From CBDDLD01 sp965250025 (GTDB lineage: Bacteria; Bacteroidota; Bacteroidia; Flavobacteriales; Flavobacteriaceae): a stretch of DNA of 64,000 bases. The stretch covers positions 992,001-1,056,000 of the forward strand of contig OZ252283.1 in NCBI GenBank assembly GCA_965250025.1, given 5' to 3'. The notes under the pieces were generated by a model that did no database searches, had not been told where the DNA came from, and saw only the letters and a program-made list of their open reading frames with translations. The translations under genes and the position numbers were made by a program. Every line of letters starts with the position of its first letter. The stretch's first letter is position 1. This document shows, piece after piece, positions 1-8,145 of the stretch.

Positions 1-309
1 TGCACAGGTACCAACGAAGAACTAAAGGCTTGTTTTCAGCGAAAGATGCAAGAACATTTACTTAAGAATTTTAGATATCCGGAGACCGCTAAAGAATTAG
101 GAATACATGGAAAAGTTTATGTGTTTTTCCTGATAGACAAGTACGGTTATGTCACCAAAGTTAAGAGTAGAGGGCCGGATAAAATGTTAGAGAAAGAAGC
201 TGAGCGTATTGTAGGGCTATTACCAAAGATGATACCCGGTAAACAACGCAATAAGAATGTAGGTGTGCCTTATAGCTTACCCATCAATTTTCAACTTAAA
301 ACACAGTAA
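1..309 (+). CDS. TonB family protein, C-terminal part (gene starts before the window)
   Basis: The reading frame is open from base 1 and stops at 307-309, so only the last 102 residues are present; the internal ATG at 46 is not the true start. The visible part is a TonB C-terminal domain: a cysteine-rich lead-in (CTGTNEELKACFQRKMQEHL), then YPETAKELGIHGKVYVFFLI and a closing PYSLPINFQL strand. In the family this periplasmic domain contacts the TonB box of outer-membrane receptors and passes on energy from ExbB/ExbD. Flavobacteria also use such domains in proteins of unknown partner, so the role in transport is inferred. A clear terminator follows. Confidence 0.85.
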   Translation, partial: CTGTNEELKACFQRKMQEHLLKNFRYPETAKELGIHGKVYVFFLIDKYGYVTKVKSRGPDKMLEKEAERIVGLLPKMIPGKQRNKNVGVPYSLPINFQLKTQ

Positions 310-345
310 CGAATCATGGTTTCGAGTTAATAATTATCTAGGATT

Positions 346-375
346 AGGCCTCAGGAATGAGGCCTTTTCTTTTTA
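346..375 (+). terminator. Rho-independent terminator after the TonB gene
   Basis: An 8-bp perfect stem (AGGCCTCA at 346-353 with TGAGGCCT at 358-365) closes a GGAA loop and is followed by TTTTCTTTTT. It lies 37 bases after the stop codon. The opposite strand has no T run, so it serves the plus-strand gene. Confidence 0.85.
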
Positions 376-383
376 ATATGGAA

Positions 384-602
384 TTAATCGGTTAAGATTT
401 CTATGTCATAACCTTCAGCCCGCACTATGGTCATAACATCATTTTCAGATAAGTTTGCGGTAGCTTCTATGCGGAGCACATTATCGATGTCCTCTAAGTC
501 AATAGACCATTCAAGAATTTTTATATTTTTATTAAATAAGGTCATCATAGCATTGACTTTTTCCTTTGAATTTATCCCTGTTTTAAATAATAGGAGTTGC
601 AT
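384..602 (-). CDS. Small HMA-like ferredoxin-fold protein
   Basis: This 72-residue protein has the alternating pattern of a ferredoxin-like beta-alpha-beta-beta-alpha-beta unit (MQLLLFKTGI, KVNAMMTLFNK, IKILEWSIDL, VLRIEATANL, DVMTIVRAEGY, IEIL), as in heavy-metal-associated domains. It lacks the CxxC metal motif of copper chaperones, so metal binding is unlikely. Similar small proteins occur in many Flavobacteriia with no assigned role. It reads in the same direction as, and lies just after, the small membrane protein gene and the ECF sigma gene, and may be the last gene of that operon. Function unknown. Confidence 0.65.
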   Translation of the reverse strand: MQLLLFKTGINSKEKVNAMMTLFNKNIKILEWSIDLEDIDNVLRIEATANLSENDVMTIVRAEGYDIEILTD

Positions 603-617
603 AATGGATAGGAGTCT

Positions 618-1031
618 TTAGTTTTCTTCTTTTGACATTTCATCGTTGTTACTTGACGTATTGGTAGTACGCTCTATATACCGTTTATAGAGTTCATCAC
701 CTTCCTCTTCCCAGAATTTATCATAGTATTTCCATTTTGAGAAATCACTTTTAGAATCGTTTTTCTCTTTTTTATGAGAACTTTTTGAGGATTTTTTACC
801 ACCTCCACAACCTCCAAGTAGCAATTTGAGTAGTATGAATAGACCAACGGCCTGCCAGTAAGTTAAAGTAGTTAAACCAAAGATCTCAGGCATTAGCCAA
901 TTCCAAAGCCACATGATAACATAGCCAAATAATATGGCTAAGCCTGTGATAATTATAGCGCCCAGTATGATCATGGCTATGATCTCTCCAGGAGATTTTT
1001 CTCTGAATTTATGAGTGAAAAAATTTTTCAT
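618..1031 (-). CDS. Two-helix membrane protein encoded with an ECF sigma factor
   Basis: 137 residues with two hydrophobic segments (about 15-45 and 55-73), a Gly/Cys-rich turn (GGCGGGKK at about 73-80), then a Lys/Ser-rich and acidic tail that is probably cytoplasmic. It starts 5 bases after the stop of the ECF sigma gene, so the two are almost certainly cotranscribed. ECF sigma factors are often followed by a membrane anti-sigma factor, but I see no recognisable zinc-binding anti-sigma motif here, and the order N-terminal membrane, C-terminal charged tail is the reverse of the usual layout. The coding call is good; the role is unknown. Confidence 0.7.
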   Translation of the reverse strand: MKNFFTHKFREKSPGEIIAMIILGAIIITGLAILFGYVIMWLWNWLMPEIFGLTTLTYWQAVGLFILLKLLLGGCGGGKKSSKSSHKKEKNDSKSDFSKWKYYDKFWEEEGDELYKRYIERTTNTSSNNDEMSKEEN

Positions 1032-1036
1032 TGTAT

Positions 1037-1576
1037 TTACGTTTTATGTTTATTAAGTTCGATTTCAATTTTTTTATATAAAATGCCTATGGCTCTATGG
1101 CGTCTGGACATTAAGGTGCCTTCAGGAATTCCTGTTTCTTCGGATATTTCTTTATAAGAATACCCTTCAAAATCTATAGCTATAATAATATCTCTATACC
1201 ATGGTTTTAGCTGCTGAATACAACTCTTTAATACATGGGCCATTTTGTCGGAAGCATATACATTTGAGGATTGATTTAACATTTCCGATAAATCAAATTG
1301 TAAGCCGTCAGTCTCTATAGAATCTGTAGGGACTTTGGTCCGCCTTACATCGATGATTCTATTTTTTATAGAACGATAAACAAAGCCGGCGACATTATTG
1401 ATTGGTGCATACCGATTGGCACCAGAGAACAGTTTAAGCGCAACATCCTGAATAATATCTTCAGCATTGCTATTTGCCGTGTCTCTTACTCTGCTGCTGA
1501 CATATACCTTTAATGACTGGTATTCTTTACCAAAAAAGTCTTTAAGTTTTTTACTATTATCTAAATCCGATTTCAT
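1037..1576 (-). CDS. ECF-type RNA polymerase sigma factor
   Basis: 179 residues with the two conserved regions of group 4 sigma factors. Region 2 lies at about 20-85 (SNAEDIIQDVALKLF, then NVAGFVYRSIKNRIIDVRR), contacting core polymerase and the -10 element. Region 4 lies at about 115-175 (LKPWYRDIIIAIDFEGYSYK, then EISEETGIPEGTLMSRRHRA), a helix-turn-helix for the -35 element. No signal peptide or extension. The small membrane protein directly downstream may control it. Target genes cannot be read from the sequence. The 220 bases upstream (1577-1796) hold no gene that I can support. Confidence 0.92.
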   Translation of the reverse strand: MKSDLDNSKKLKDFFGKEYQSLKVYVSSRVRDTANSNAEDIIQDVALKLFSGANRYAPINNVAGFVYRSIKNRIIDVRRTKVPTDSIETDGLQFDLSEMLNQSSNVYASDKMAHVLKSCIQQLKPWYRDIIIAIDFEGYSYKEISEETGIPEGTLMSRRHRAIGILYKKIEIELNKHKT

Positions 1577-1796
1577 GTAAACCTCTTTGTAACGGCTCTC
1601 TAATTTAGAAGACGATACTTTTCAAATCTATTGCATTTTTTTATTGCTTTTTTTTGAAATGTGTAGTCTGAGGATATAATTGGTTGATTAGGATGTTAGT
1701 AGCAATAAATAACTAAACTAAAGTATAGTAATTCGCTAGAAAGAAAGTACAATGCTTATCACGATAAGGCATTCAAAAAAACATTTGATAAGGTCT

Positions 1797-2177
1797 TTAT
1801 TGATGCTCATACATCTTTTGATCGTTCTTTTTGGTTGCCAATGTAAAATACTTATATAGCATTACAACAGAAATGATAATTGTAGAAATGAAATAAGATA
1901 AGCCCACAAACAAAAGCTGTTTGGCCTCATCATTAAAAGTTGGGAGCTCATTGAATTCAGACAATAAGGCCAATAGCATAAATAAACAGATCAAAATAAG
2001 CAGAAAGGGTATCATAATCCCTATGATTTTATTCTTAAAGATTAATTGAAATATTAGAATACCCATTAAGACTATAGCTATTGGATTTAGAATTAGAGCA
2101 GTAGAACTCCAGTAAAATAGTACTGCAGCTATTAATAAATACTCAGGTAGATCTAATACGATTCGTTTTAATTTCAT
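1797..2177 (-). CDS. Hypothetical membrane protein with four predicted helices
   Basis: 126 residues, mostly hydrophobic, with helices at about 12-30, 34-48, 51-74 and 90-112 and a charged C-terminus ending in KKNDQKMYEHQ. I recognise no family motif or catalytic residue. It stands alone: 220 bases separate it from the sigma gene and about 70 from the thioredoxin-like gene. The uninterrupted frame, the ATG start and the membrane topology support it as a real gene; nothing supports a specific function. Confidence 0.6.
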   Translation of the reverse strand: MKLKRIVLDLPEYLLIAAVLFYWSSTALILNPIAIVLMGILIFQLIFKNKIIGIMIPFLLILICLFMLLALLSEFNELPTFNDEAKQLLFVGLSYFISTIIISVVMLYKYFTLATKKNDQKMYEHQ

Positions 2178-2249
2178 GCGTAAGGTTGATTATTGATATG
2201 TGAGTATTAAACGTAAAACGAATACATTTAATATGTACCTAAAAAAGAA

Positions 2250-2810
2250 TTATGATATTTTCCATTTAATGTTGCAGCCAATACTGGGTTTTTGATTTTC
2301 GGAAATGGTTTTATGTTGAAGGAGTTTATCTAATGCATTACGGATGTCTTTGCCGGTTACTGGTATGCCGTTACCAGGTCTTGAGTCGTCTAACTGTCCT
2401 CTGTAAACCAATATTAAATCTTGATCTACTATATAAAAATCTGGCGTGCAAGCGGCATCATATGCTTTGGCTACTGCTTGTGTTTCATCATAGAGGTATG
2501 GAAAAATAAAATCATGAGTTATGGCATTGGCCTTCATAAGTTCCGGGGCATCTTCCGGGTAATTATCTACATCATTACTGGAAATGGCTATGCAATTAAC
2601 CCCTTTGTCATTATAATCTTTAGCAAGTTGAGACAGTTCAGAATTCACATGCTTCACAAAAGGGCAATGATTGCAAATAAACATAATAAGAGTGGCATTA
2701 GTACCTTTTAAGTTTTGTAATTGCATGGAAGAACCTGTGACAGTATCAGTCAGGGTAAAATCGGGAGCCGTAGTCCCTAGAGGTAACATATTAGATGGTG
2801 TAAGAGCCAT
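2250..2810 (-). CDS. Thioredoxin-family (AhpC/TSA-like) redox protein
   Basis: 186 residues without a signal peptide. The N-terminus APDFTLTDTVTGSSMQLQNL is typical of the AhpC/TSA fold, and the CxxC active site is CNHCPF at about 46-51, where peroxiredoxins have a single cysteine. The cis-proline side (AACTPDFYIVDQD) and a final PSIGCNIKWK tail match cytoplasmic proteins annotated as thioredoxin family protein in Bacteroidota. It probably reduces or oxidises a partner thiol, or acts as a peroxidase; the substrate is not known. It is divergent from csaA, with 32 bases between the start codons. Confidence 0.85.
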   Translation of the reverse strand: MALTPSNMLPLGTTAPDFTLTDTVTGSSMQLQNLKGTNATLIMFICNHCPFVKHVNSELSQLAKDYNDKGVNCIAISSNDVDNYPEDAPELMKANAITHDFIFPYLYDETQAVAKAYDAACTPDFYIVDQDLILVYRGQLDDSRPGNGIPVTGKDIRNALDKLLQHKTISENQKPSIGCNIKWKIS

Positions 2811-2842
2811 TTTTTAGTACTTTAGCGATTAATATTTGAGAT

Positions 2843-3178
2843 ATGGAAAAGATAATAACATTTGAAGACTTTACAAAGGTAGATTTGCGTATAGGTACAA
2901 TAATCGAAGTTAATGATTTTCCTGAAGCTCGTAATCCTGCATATCAACTCACTATTGATTTCGGGGATTTAGGAATTAAAAAATCCTCAGCCCAAATAAC
3001 CAGAATCTACAGCAAGTCTGATTTAGTTGGTCGGCAGATCATAGCAGTTGTTAATTTTCCCAAAAAACAAATAGCGACATTCATGAGTGAATGCTTGGTT
3101 ATGGGCGCTGTAAAAGATAAGGATGTATACCTTTTACACCCTGAAACTAAAGTGAAAAATGGCACTTCAGTATCTTAA
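2843..3178 (+). CDS. csaA: tRNA-binding domain protein CsaA
   Basis: 111 residues covering one OB-fold tRNA-binding domain, as in the EMAP-II/Trbp111 family: FTKVDLRIGTIIEVNDFPEA at about 10-29, then KKSSAQITRIYSKSDLVGRQ and IAVVNFPKKQIATFMSECLV. Length and motifs match CsaA, a dimeric protein that binds tRNA and has been described as an export-related chaperone in Bacillus. The ATG is preceded by an AT-rich leader shared with the divergent thioredoxin-like gene. Cytoplasmic; no operon partner on this strand. Confidence 0.9.
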   Translation: MEKIITFEDFTKVDLRIGTIIEVNDFPEARNPAYQLTIDFGDLGIKKSSAQITRIYSKSDLVGRQIIAVVNFPKKQIATFMSECLVMGAVKDKDVYLLHPETKVKNGTSVS

Positions 3179-3199
3179 AAAGTTATAATATAAGGTCAA

Positions 3200-5704
3200 T
3201 TAAAACACGTTCCTGAAGAAAATGGCATTCATCAACAGCTTGTTAGTGCCATACCAAAAGGCTCTAAAGTTTGTGTTATCCGTAAATGCGATAACCTTAC
3301 CACGACCAAGACGACCAATTTTTAATGGGACTGTTTCGCTAAGGCTATCGAGATTGCGCTCCGAGATATAACCACTTAGCAATGGTTTTTTGCTGTATTG
3401 TATAGGGTTGTTATAGCTGTTCTTATCAGGTTCAATAAACAATGTTGAATTTCTGAATATAGGTAGTTTGTTATTTTTGTAACCAAAATTTATAGGGTGC
3501 GAACGGTCCAATTGCGTTTCAAAAATGGCACCACCAATCACTTGAGCACCTCTAAAATTACTGCGTTGTTCAAACGATGTGTTTTTTGCGATAAGACTAC
3601 TTTTTTTGATGTTTAGTTTCATCAACTCAGTATTATTTAACCATCTTAAAGTATTTTTATAAGCGATTAGTGTGCCGCCATTCTGCAACCATGTTTTTAA
3701 TTTTTTGGTGTCATCTGTATCTAATCCTGTGGTGTTAGGAACAATGATTGTATTATAACGACTAAGATCTACGCGATTGAAGTTTTTAAGATCTAGTTTT
3801 GTAACGGTAACATCATATCTGGTATCTAGTAAATGCCAGATTTCGCCGGCATCATACGATGTAATGCCTCGACCTACAAGTAATGCAATTTTAGGAAGCT
3901 GCAGCGTTCTAAAGTTATTACTACCCAAATCAATACCTTGGTTTAAACCGGTTGTTGCCGCATCGATGGTAACGTGGCTTTCTTTGGCCAACTGACCTAA
4001 AAACGTATATAAATCAGAGGCGGATAATACCTGATCTTTTACAGGGATCATTATTGTACCATAATCGTAGGATTTACCGTTAGCGGTAAAAGATTTTAAA
4101 CTCACTTTTGCGCGTATCCCTTTTTTTAATAGACTGTACAGTAATTTAGGTGTATAGTATTCGTGCCACTCCATAAGATAGGCATAGTTACTTTTCCCGG
4201 TAACACGTCCTATTCGTGGTTTTAGATTATCAATCTGATTTCCGATTATATTTGCTGTGGTTTCAGTATAGTCGACATTGAAGGCTAAAGGAAATGTCCA
4301 TGCAGACACGTCATAAAATAAACTGTCTTTAAAAGACGTGCGTTTTTCGAACATGGCATTGATAAGGCGAATGTTTTTTTGATCTTTTGGGACAACATAA
4401 GCATACCCTTTTTTAAAGGATTCGCCATTTTCAGAAAAATCATCTTTTAGGTCATAAAATTGAATTTGATGCCTGTTGAGTATTTCTGCTAAGTGATAGG
4501 TTTTTGCAGCATCTTTTGAATCACCGAACACGATAACTTTACGATTTTCTTTACTAGCCTCATTGCGGGCATTTTTAAAGAAATCGTGTTGGTATTGTAA
4601 AATAGCTTCCCGCATTTCATAAGCTGCTTTTAAGGTGGAAAGTGTTGTGGTAAGCTGATTTTTTATTGTGAAAGGGAAAGTTAAAATACCATTACTGCTT
4701 TCCTGAATATGACCTCTGGAGCTGGCTTGTTCAAATAAAATCCCAATTCCACCATTGATATCAGGAAATGTGGAACCTTTACCATAATAGAAGTCATCAA
4801 AATTCTCTTCAGAATAATATAAAGACCCTATGTTGTCTAATGCTTCTGCATGATATTTGGCGATGCCTTTGGTGAGTTCTTGGTTTAATAATGGTGTTAA
4901 TGGGTGTGTCCTTGAAGGGACACCCGGTTGGAAGAAGAAAGTAGCATTGGTACCCATTTCGTGGTGATCGGTTAGTATATTGGGTAACCATTGGTGAAAA
5001 GTTGCTATCCGTGCTCTGGACTCTGGTAATTGAACTGGGAGCCAATCACGATTCATGTCAAACCAATAATGATTGGTACGACCTCCAGGCCATATTTCAC
5101 TGTATTCTCTATCGTTAGGGTCGGGATTTAAATTTTTATTTTTATTCGTATTCGCCCAATAAGCAAACCGTTGTAAACCATCTGGATTTAATGAAGGATC
5201 AAATAAAATAATGGTCTTATTTAATAGACTTTCGATGGCATTACCTCGGGCAGCAGCCAAATGATATGCCGCTAACATTGCAGCATTGGATCCGCTTGCT
5301 TCATTACCGTGTATGGAAAATCCCTGATATACAACTACAGGTCTATCCTCAATACGACTAAAATCATTTTCAGTAGCCTTAATATGTGCTTCATTTATGG
5401 CTTTTATATTGGCATGATTATTAGGGGAGGTAATAGTTAATAATAGTAATGGACGTCCTTCAAAAGTTTTGCCTCGATCTTCAATAGTTATTCTGTCTGA
5501 CGCTTTATCTAACACATACATATACTGTATGAGTTTATCATGGGTAATATGCCATTCACCAACCTCATGTCCGATAACACTTTTAGGTGTTGGTATGTTA
5601 GGGTCATATGCTACTTTATCTGATAGATAATAAGACAGGTCGACAGTATTTTGGGCAAAACATATAGGGGCTATAAGTGCAAAAAATAAAAATAATCTTA
5701 GCAT
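3200..5704 (-). CDS. Secreted M14-family zinc carboxypeptidase
   Basis: 834 residues with an N-terminal signal peptide ending near AQN (residue 19). The M14 catalytic domain (about 45-350) has the zinc ligands H132 and E135 (IHGNEASGSN), the substrate-binding DPSLNPDGLQRF at 169-180, MNRDW at 217-221, the third zinc ligand in DHHEMG (H247 or H248) and the catalytic Glu in FEQASSRG (E325). The remaining 480 residues are beta-rich and include a glutamine-amidotransferase-like stretch (IALLVGRGITSYDAGEIWHL), as in many flavobacterial M14 peptidases. It probably trims peptides in the periplasm or outside the cell; no sorting tail is visible. Confidence 0.9.
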   Translation of the reverse strand: MLRLFLFFALIAPICFAQNTVDLSYYLSDKVAYDPNIPTPKSVIGHEVGEWHITHDKLIQYMYVLDKASDRITIEDRGKTFEGRPLLLLTITSPNNHANIKAINEAHIKATENDFSRIEDRPVVVYQGFSIHGNEASGSNAAMLAAYHLAAARGNAIESLLNKTIILFDPSLNPDGLQRFAYWANTNKNKNLNPDPNDREYSEIWPGGRTNHYWFDMNRDWLPVQLPESRARIATFHQWLPNILTDHHEMGTNATFFFQPGVPSRTHPLTPLLNQELTKGIAKYHAEALDNIGSLYYSEENFDDFYYGKGSTFPDINGGIGILFEQASSRGHIQESSNGILTFPFTIKNQLTTTLSTLKAAYEMREAILQYQHDFFKNARNEASKENRKVIVFGDSKDAAKTYHLAEILNRHQIQFYDLKDDFSENGESFKKGYAYVVPKDQKNIRLINAMFEKRTSFKDSLFYDVSAWTFPLAFNVDYTETTANIIGNQIDNLKPRIGRVTGKSNYAYLMEWHEYYTPKLLYSLLKKGIRAKVSLKSFTANGKSYDYGTIMIPVKDQVLSASDLYTFLGQLAKESHVTIDAATTGLNQGIDLGSNNFRTLQLPKIALLVGRGITSYDAGEIWHLLDTRYDVTVTKLDLKNFNRVDLSRYNTIIVPNTTGLDTDDTKKLKTWLQNGGTLIAYKNTLRWLNNTELMKLNIKKSSLIAKNTSFEQRSNFRGAQVIGGAIFETQLDRSHPINFGYKNNKLPIFRNSTLFIEPDKNSYNNPIQYSKKPLLSGYISERNLDSLSETVPLKIGRLGRGKVIAFTDNTNFRAFWYGTNKLLMNAIFFRNVF

Positions 5705-5733
5705 GAGGTATCGTTAGTTATAGTTATAAAAAT

Positions 5734-5766
5734 AAAAAAACCGTTAGGGTTAGTAACGGTTTTTTA
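5734..5766 (-). terminator. Terminator after the DUF3276 gene
   Basis: ACCGTTA (5740-5746) pairs with TAACGGT (5754-5760) around a 7-base loop. On the minus strand the stem is followed by seven Ts. It separates the DUF3276 gene from the M14 peptidase gene on the same strand, so the peptidase needs its own promoter. Confidence 0.85.
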
Positions 5767-5792
5767 TGTTATTTTAACAGAAAAGGCTTTTT

Positions 5793-6188
5793 TTAGATAT
5801 CCTCAAAATTTATGTCTGTGAAGTTCTCAGATCCATCAGAACCAGATGCTTCAACAGCTTCTGTTTCGTTACTTGAATAATCATCTTCGCGCTTGTAATC
5901 TTTTTGGTGACGCTCACTGATGACTTCTTCGCCTTTTTCATTAATAATGTAATCGGTCATTTCACCTAAGATCTCTCTAAATTCAGAAAAATCTTCTTTG
6001 TACAGATAAATCTTGTGTTTTTTGTAATGAAAAGAACCATCTTCATTTGTAAACTTTTTACTTTCCGTAATCGTAAGGTAATAGTCTCCTGCTTTTGTAG
6101 CTCGCACATCGAAAAAATACGTGCGTCTTCCTGCTCGTAATACTTTTGAATAAATTTCTTCTTTGTCCATCATTCCGTAATCACTCAT
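5793..6188 (-). CDS. DUF3276 (PUR-alpha-like) protein
   Basis: 131 residues. The first 90 form the DUF3276 domain, a PUR-alpha-like fold: EEIYSKVLRAGRRTYFFDVR, DYYLTITESKKF, HKIYLYKEDFSEFREILGEM. PUR repeats bind single-stranded nucleic acid, and this family is nearly universal in Bacteroidota. The last 45 residues are acidic and low in complexity (SSNETEAVEASGSDGSENFT) and probably disordered. Cytoplasmic. It has its own terminator. The nucleic-acid target is unknown, so the functional statement rests on fold similarity only. Confidence 0.88.
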   Translation of the reverse strand: MSDYGMMDKEEIYSKVLRAGRRTYFFDVRATKAGDYYLTITESKKFTNEDGSFHYKKHKIYLYKEDFSEFREILGEMTDYIINEKGEEVISERHQKDYKREDDYSSNETEAVEASGSDGSENFTDINFEDI

Positions 6189-6253
6189 AACTCAGTTATA
6201 GATTTTAAAATTTCCTTCCAAAAATCTAAAAAAAAAGTATAGTAACCAACAAA

Positions 6254-8011
6254 TTATAACATTTCTTTTTCGGAGAGCTGCTTTTGGTATAAGTCTTTGT
6301 AATAACCATCAGCTTTTATGAGAGATTTATGAGTTCCCTGCTGTACAATTTTACCATCTTCAAGGACAATGATATGATCGGCATTTTTCGCAGAGGAGAC
6401 TCTGTGACTCACTATAATTGTGGTTTTGTCTTTAGAAACCTTATTAAGGTTTTTAAGTATTTTTTCTTCGGTTTCGGTATCTACAGCCGATAAACAATCA
6501 TCGAACAATAATATTTCAGGAGATTTTATAATAGCACGAGCTATAGAGATACGTTGTTTTTGCCCCCCCGAAAGTGTAATACCACGTTCACCTAAAACAG
6601 TATCATAGCCATCTTTAAAGCCCATAATGTTTTTATGAACTTTAGCATGTTTTGCAGCTTCAATGACTTCATTTTCAGTAGCTGATGCTTTACCAAACAT
6701 AATGTTGTTTTTGATAGTATCAGAAAATAGAAAGGCATCTTGAGGAACATAACCAATGCTGTTCCTCAAACTATGAAGATTAACTTGTTTGATTGGGGTA
6801 CGATCCACCAGAATTTCACCCTGATCAATATCGTAAAGACGACCGATTAAATCTAAAATAGTCGATTTTCCAGAGCCTGTTTTTCCAAGAATGGCTAAGG
6901 TTTTTCCAGCTTCAACATTAAAGCTAATTGCTTTTAAAGCTGTAATGTTAGTATCAGGATATGTGAAAGAGACCTCTTTAAAAGTAATTGCTCCTTTTAT
7001 AGTTGTAGGAGCATTGTTGGTGTTTTTAATTTCAGGCTCTTGTTTCAAGAATTCATTAATGCGTTTTTGAGAAGCTTCAGCTTGTTGTACCAAAGAAGTG
7101 ACCCAACCAACAGTAGCCACAGGCCATGTAAGCATGTTTACATAAATGATAAACTCAGCAATGGTTCCAATATGTTCAATCTCACCATTGATGTACTGTT
7201 TGCCACCGATATAAATCACCAAAAGATTGCTAATACCAATCAATAATATCATCAATGGGAAAAATAAGGCCTGTACCTTGGTGAGGTCTATTTGTTTTGC
7301 TCTGTTTTCTGTAGATAATACCTCAAAGGTAGAATTTGTTCTTGGTTCTATTCCATACGACTTAATAACCGAAATCCCACTGAAATGTTCTTGGGTAAAT
7401 GATGAAAGTTTGGACAACGATTCCTGAACAATAGTACTACGTTTATTGATCGCTTTACTTAGACGATAAATGGCTATAGATAATACAGGTAACGGCAGCA
7501 TCGTATAAAGTGTAAGCTTTGGCGCTGTACTTATCATATAGATCAGTGCCACAACAAATAAGGTAATCATGTTTATAGAATACATGATGGCAGGGCCGGC
7601 ATACATTCGTACTTTTCCAACATCTTCACTGATTCGATTCATGAGATCCCCGGTGCGATTAGATTTGTAAAAGTTTAAAGACAAAACCTGATAATGTTTA
7701 TAGATTTCGTTTTTAAGATCGTATTCTATATAACGCGATACATTGATGATGGTTTGACGCATTAGAAACGTAAACAAACCTGCCACAATTGCAGCACCTA
7801 CCAGGTACATGATATTCATTAAGAGATCATGTTTAAAGACCGCGTCACTAATTTTACCATCGAGTCTATCGGACACTACGTTTATAGAAGCGCCTATGAG
7901 TCTTGGCGTAAAAAGAGCAAATATTTTGGCAATAACAGTAATAAAAAAACCGACCAAGAGTCGATATCTATACTTGTAAAAATATTTATTTAGATGCTTA
8001 AGTGCTTTCAT
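6254..8011 (-). CDS. ABC exporter, fused permease and ATPase
   Basis: 585 residues with the MsbA/multidrug-exporter layout: six transmembrane helices in about 1-310, then a nucleotide-binding domain. Walker A is GKTGSGKST near 373-381, the Q-loop GYVPQDAFLF, the signature LSGGQKQRISIARAI, Walker B EILLFDDCLSAVD and the H-loop VSHRVSS. It would work as a homodimer in the inner membrane, exporting lipids or small hydrophobic compounds; the substrate cannot be read from the sequence. Note that the Walker B motif ends in DDC rather than the usual DE: the residue at the catalytic glutamate position is Asp. This variation is tolerated in some exporters. Confidence 0.92.
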   Translation of the reverse strand: MKALKHLNKYFYKYRYRLLVGFFITVIAKIFALFTPRLIGASINVVSDRLDGKISDAVFKHDLLMNIMYLVGAAIVAGLFTFLMRQTIINVSRYIEYDLKNEIYKHYQVLSLNFYKSNRTGDLMNRISEDVGKVRMYAGPAIMYSINMITLFVVALIYMISTAPKLTLYTMLPLPVLSIAIYRLSKAINKRSTIVQESLSKLSSFTQEHFSGISVIKSYGIEPRTNSTFEVLSTENRAKQIDLTKVQALFFPLMILLIGISNLLVIYIGGKQYINGEIEHIGTIAEFIIYVNMLTWPVATVGWVTSLVQQAEASQKRINEFLKQEPEIKNTNNAPTTIKGAITFKEVSFTYPDTNITALKAISFNVEAGKTLAILGKTGSGKSTILDLIGRLYDIDQGEILVDRTPIKQVNLHSLRNSIGYVPQDAFLFSDTIKNNIMFGKASATENEVIEAAKHAKVHKNIMGFKDGYDTVLGERGITLSGGQKQRISIARAIIKSPEILLFDDCLSAVDTETEEKILKNLNKVSKDKTTIIVSHRVSSAKNADHIIVLEDGKIVQQGTHKSLIKADGYYKDLYQKQLSEKEML

Positions 8012-8028
8012 TCAAAATAATAGGCAAA

Positions 8029-8036
8029 CAAAAATA
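8029..8036 (-). promoter_or_regulatory. Promoter -7 element of the ABC exporter gene
   Basis: The minus strand reads TATTTTTG, a perfect match to the Bacteroidota -7 consensus TAnnTTTG, 18 bases before the ATG at 8011. I see no good -33 TTTG at the expected distance, so the promoter may be weak. Confidence 0.5.
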
Positions 8037-8065
8037 TTATCAATATCCTATTTTATAGTTAATAT

Positions 8066-8097
8066 TTTGCTAATCCTCTAATTATAATTTATTTTTG
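8066..8097 (+). promoter_or_regulatory. Bacteroidota-type promoter of leucine dehydrogenase
   Basis: TTTG (8066-8069), 20 bases, then TATTTTTG (8090-8097) matches the Bacteroidota -33/-7 consensus. The predicted transcript starts about 40 bases before the ATG at 8146. The promoter diverges from that of the ABC exporter. Confidence 0.8.
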
Positions 8098-8145
8098 CAC
8101 GCTGTTTTTAGCTTTTCTTCAAACAGCTATTAAATTAAAATTTAC

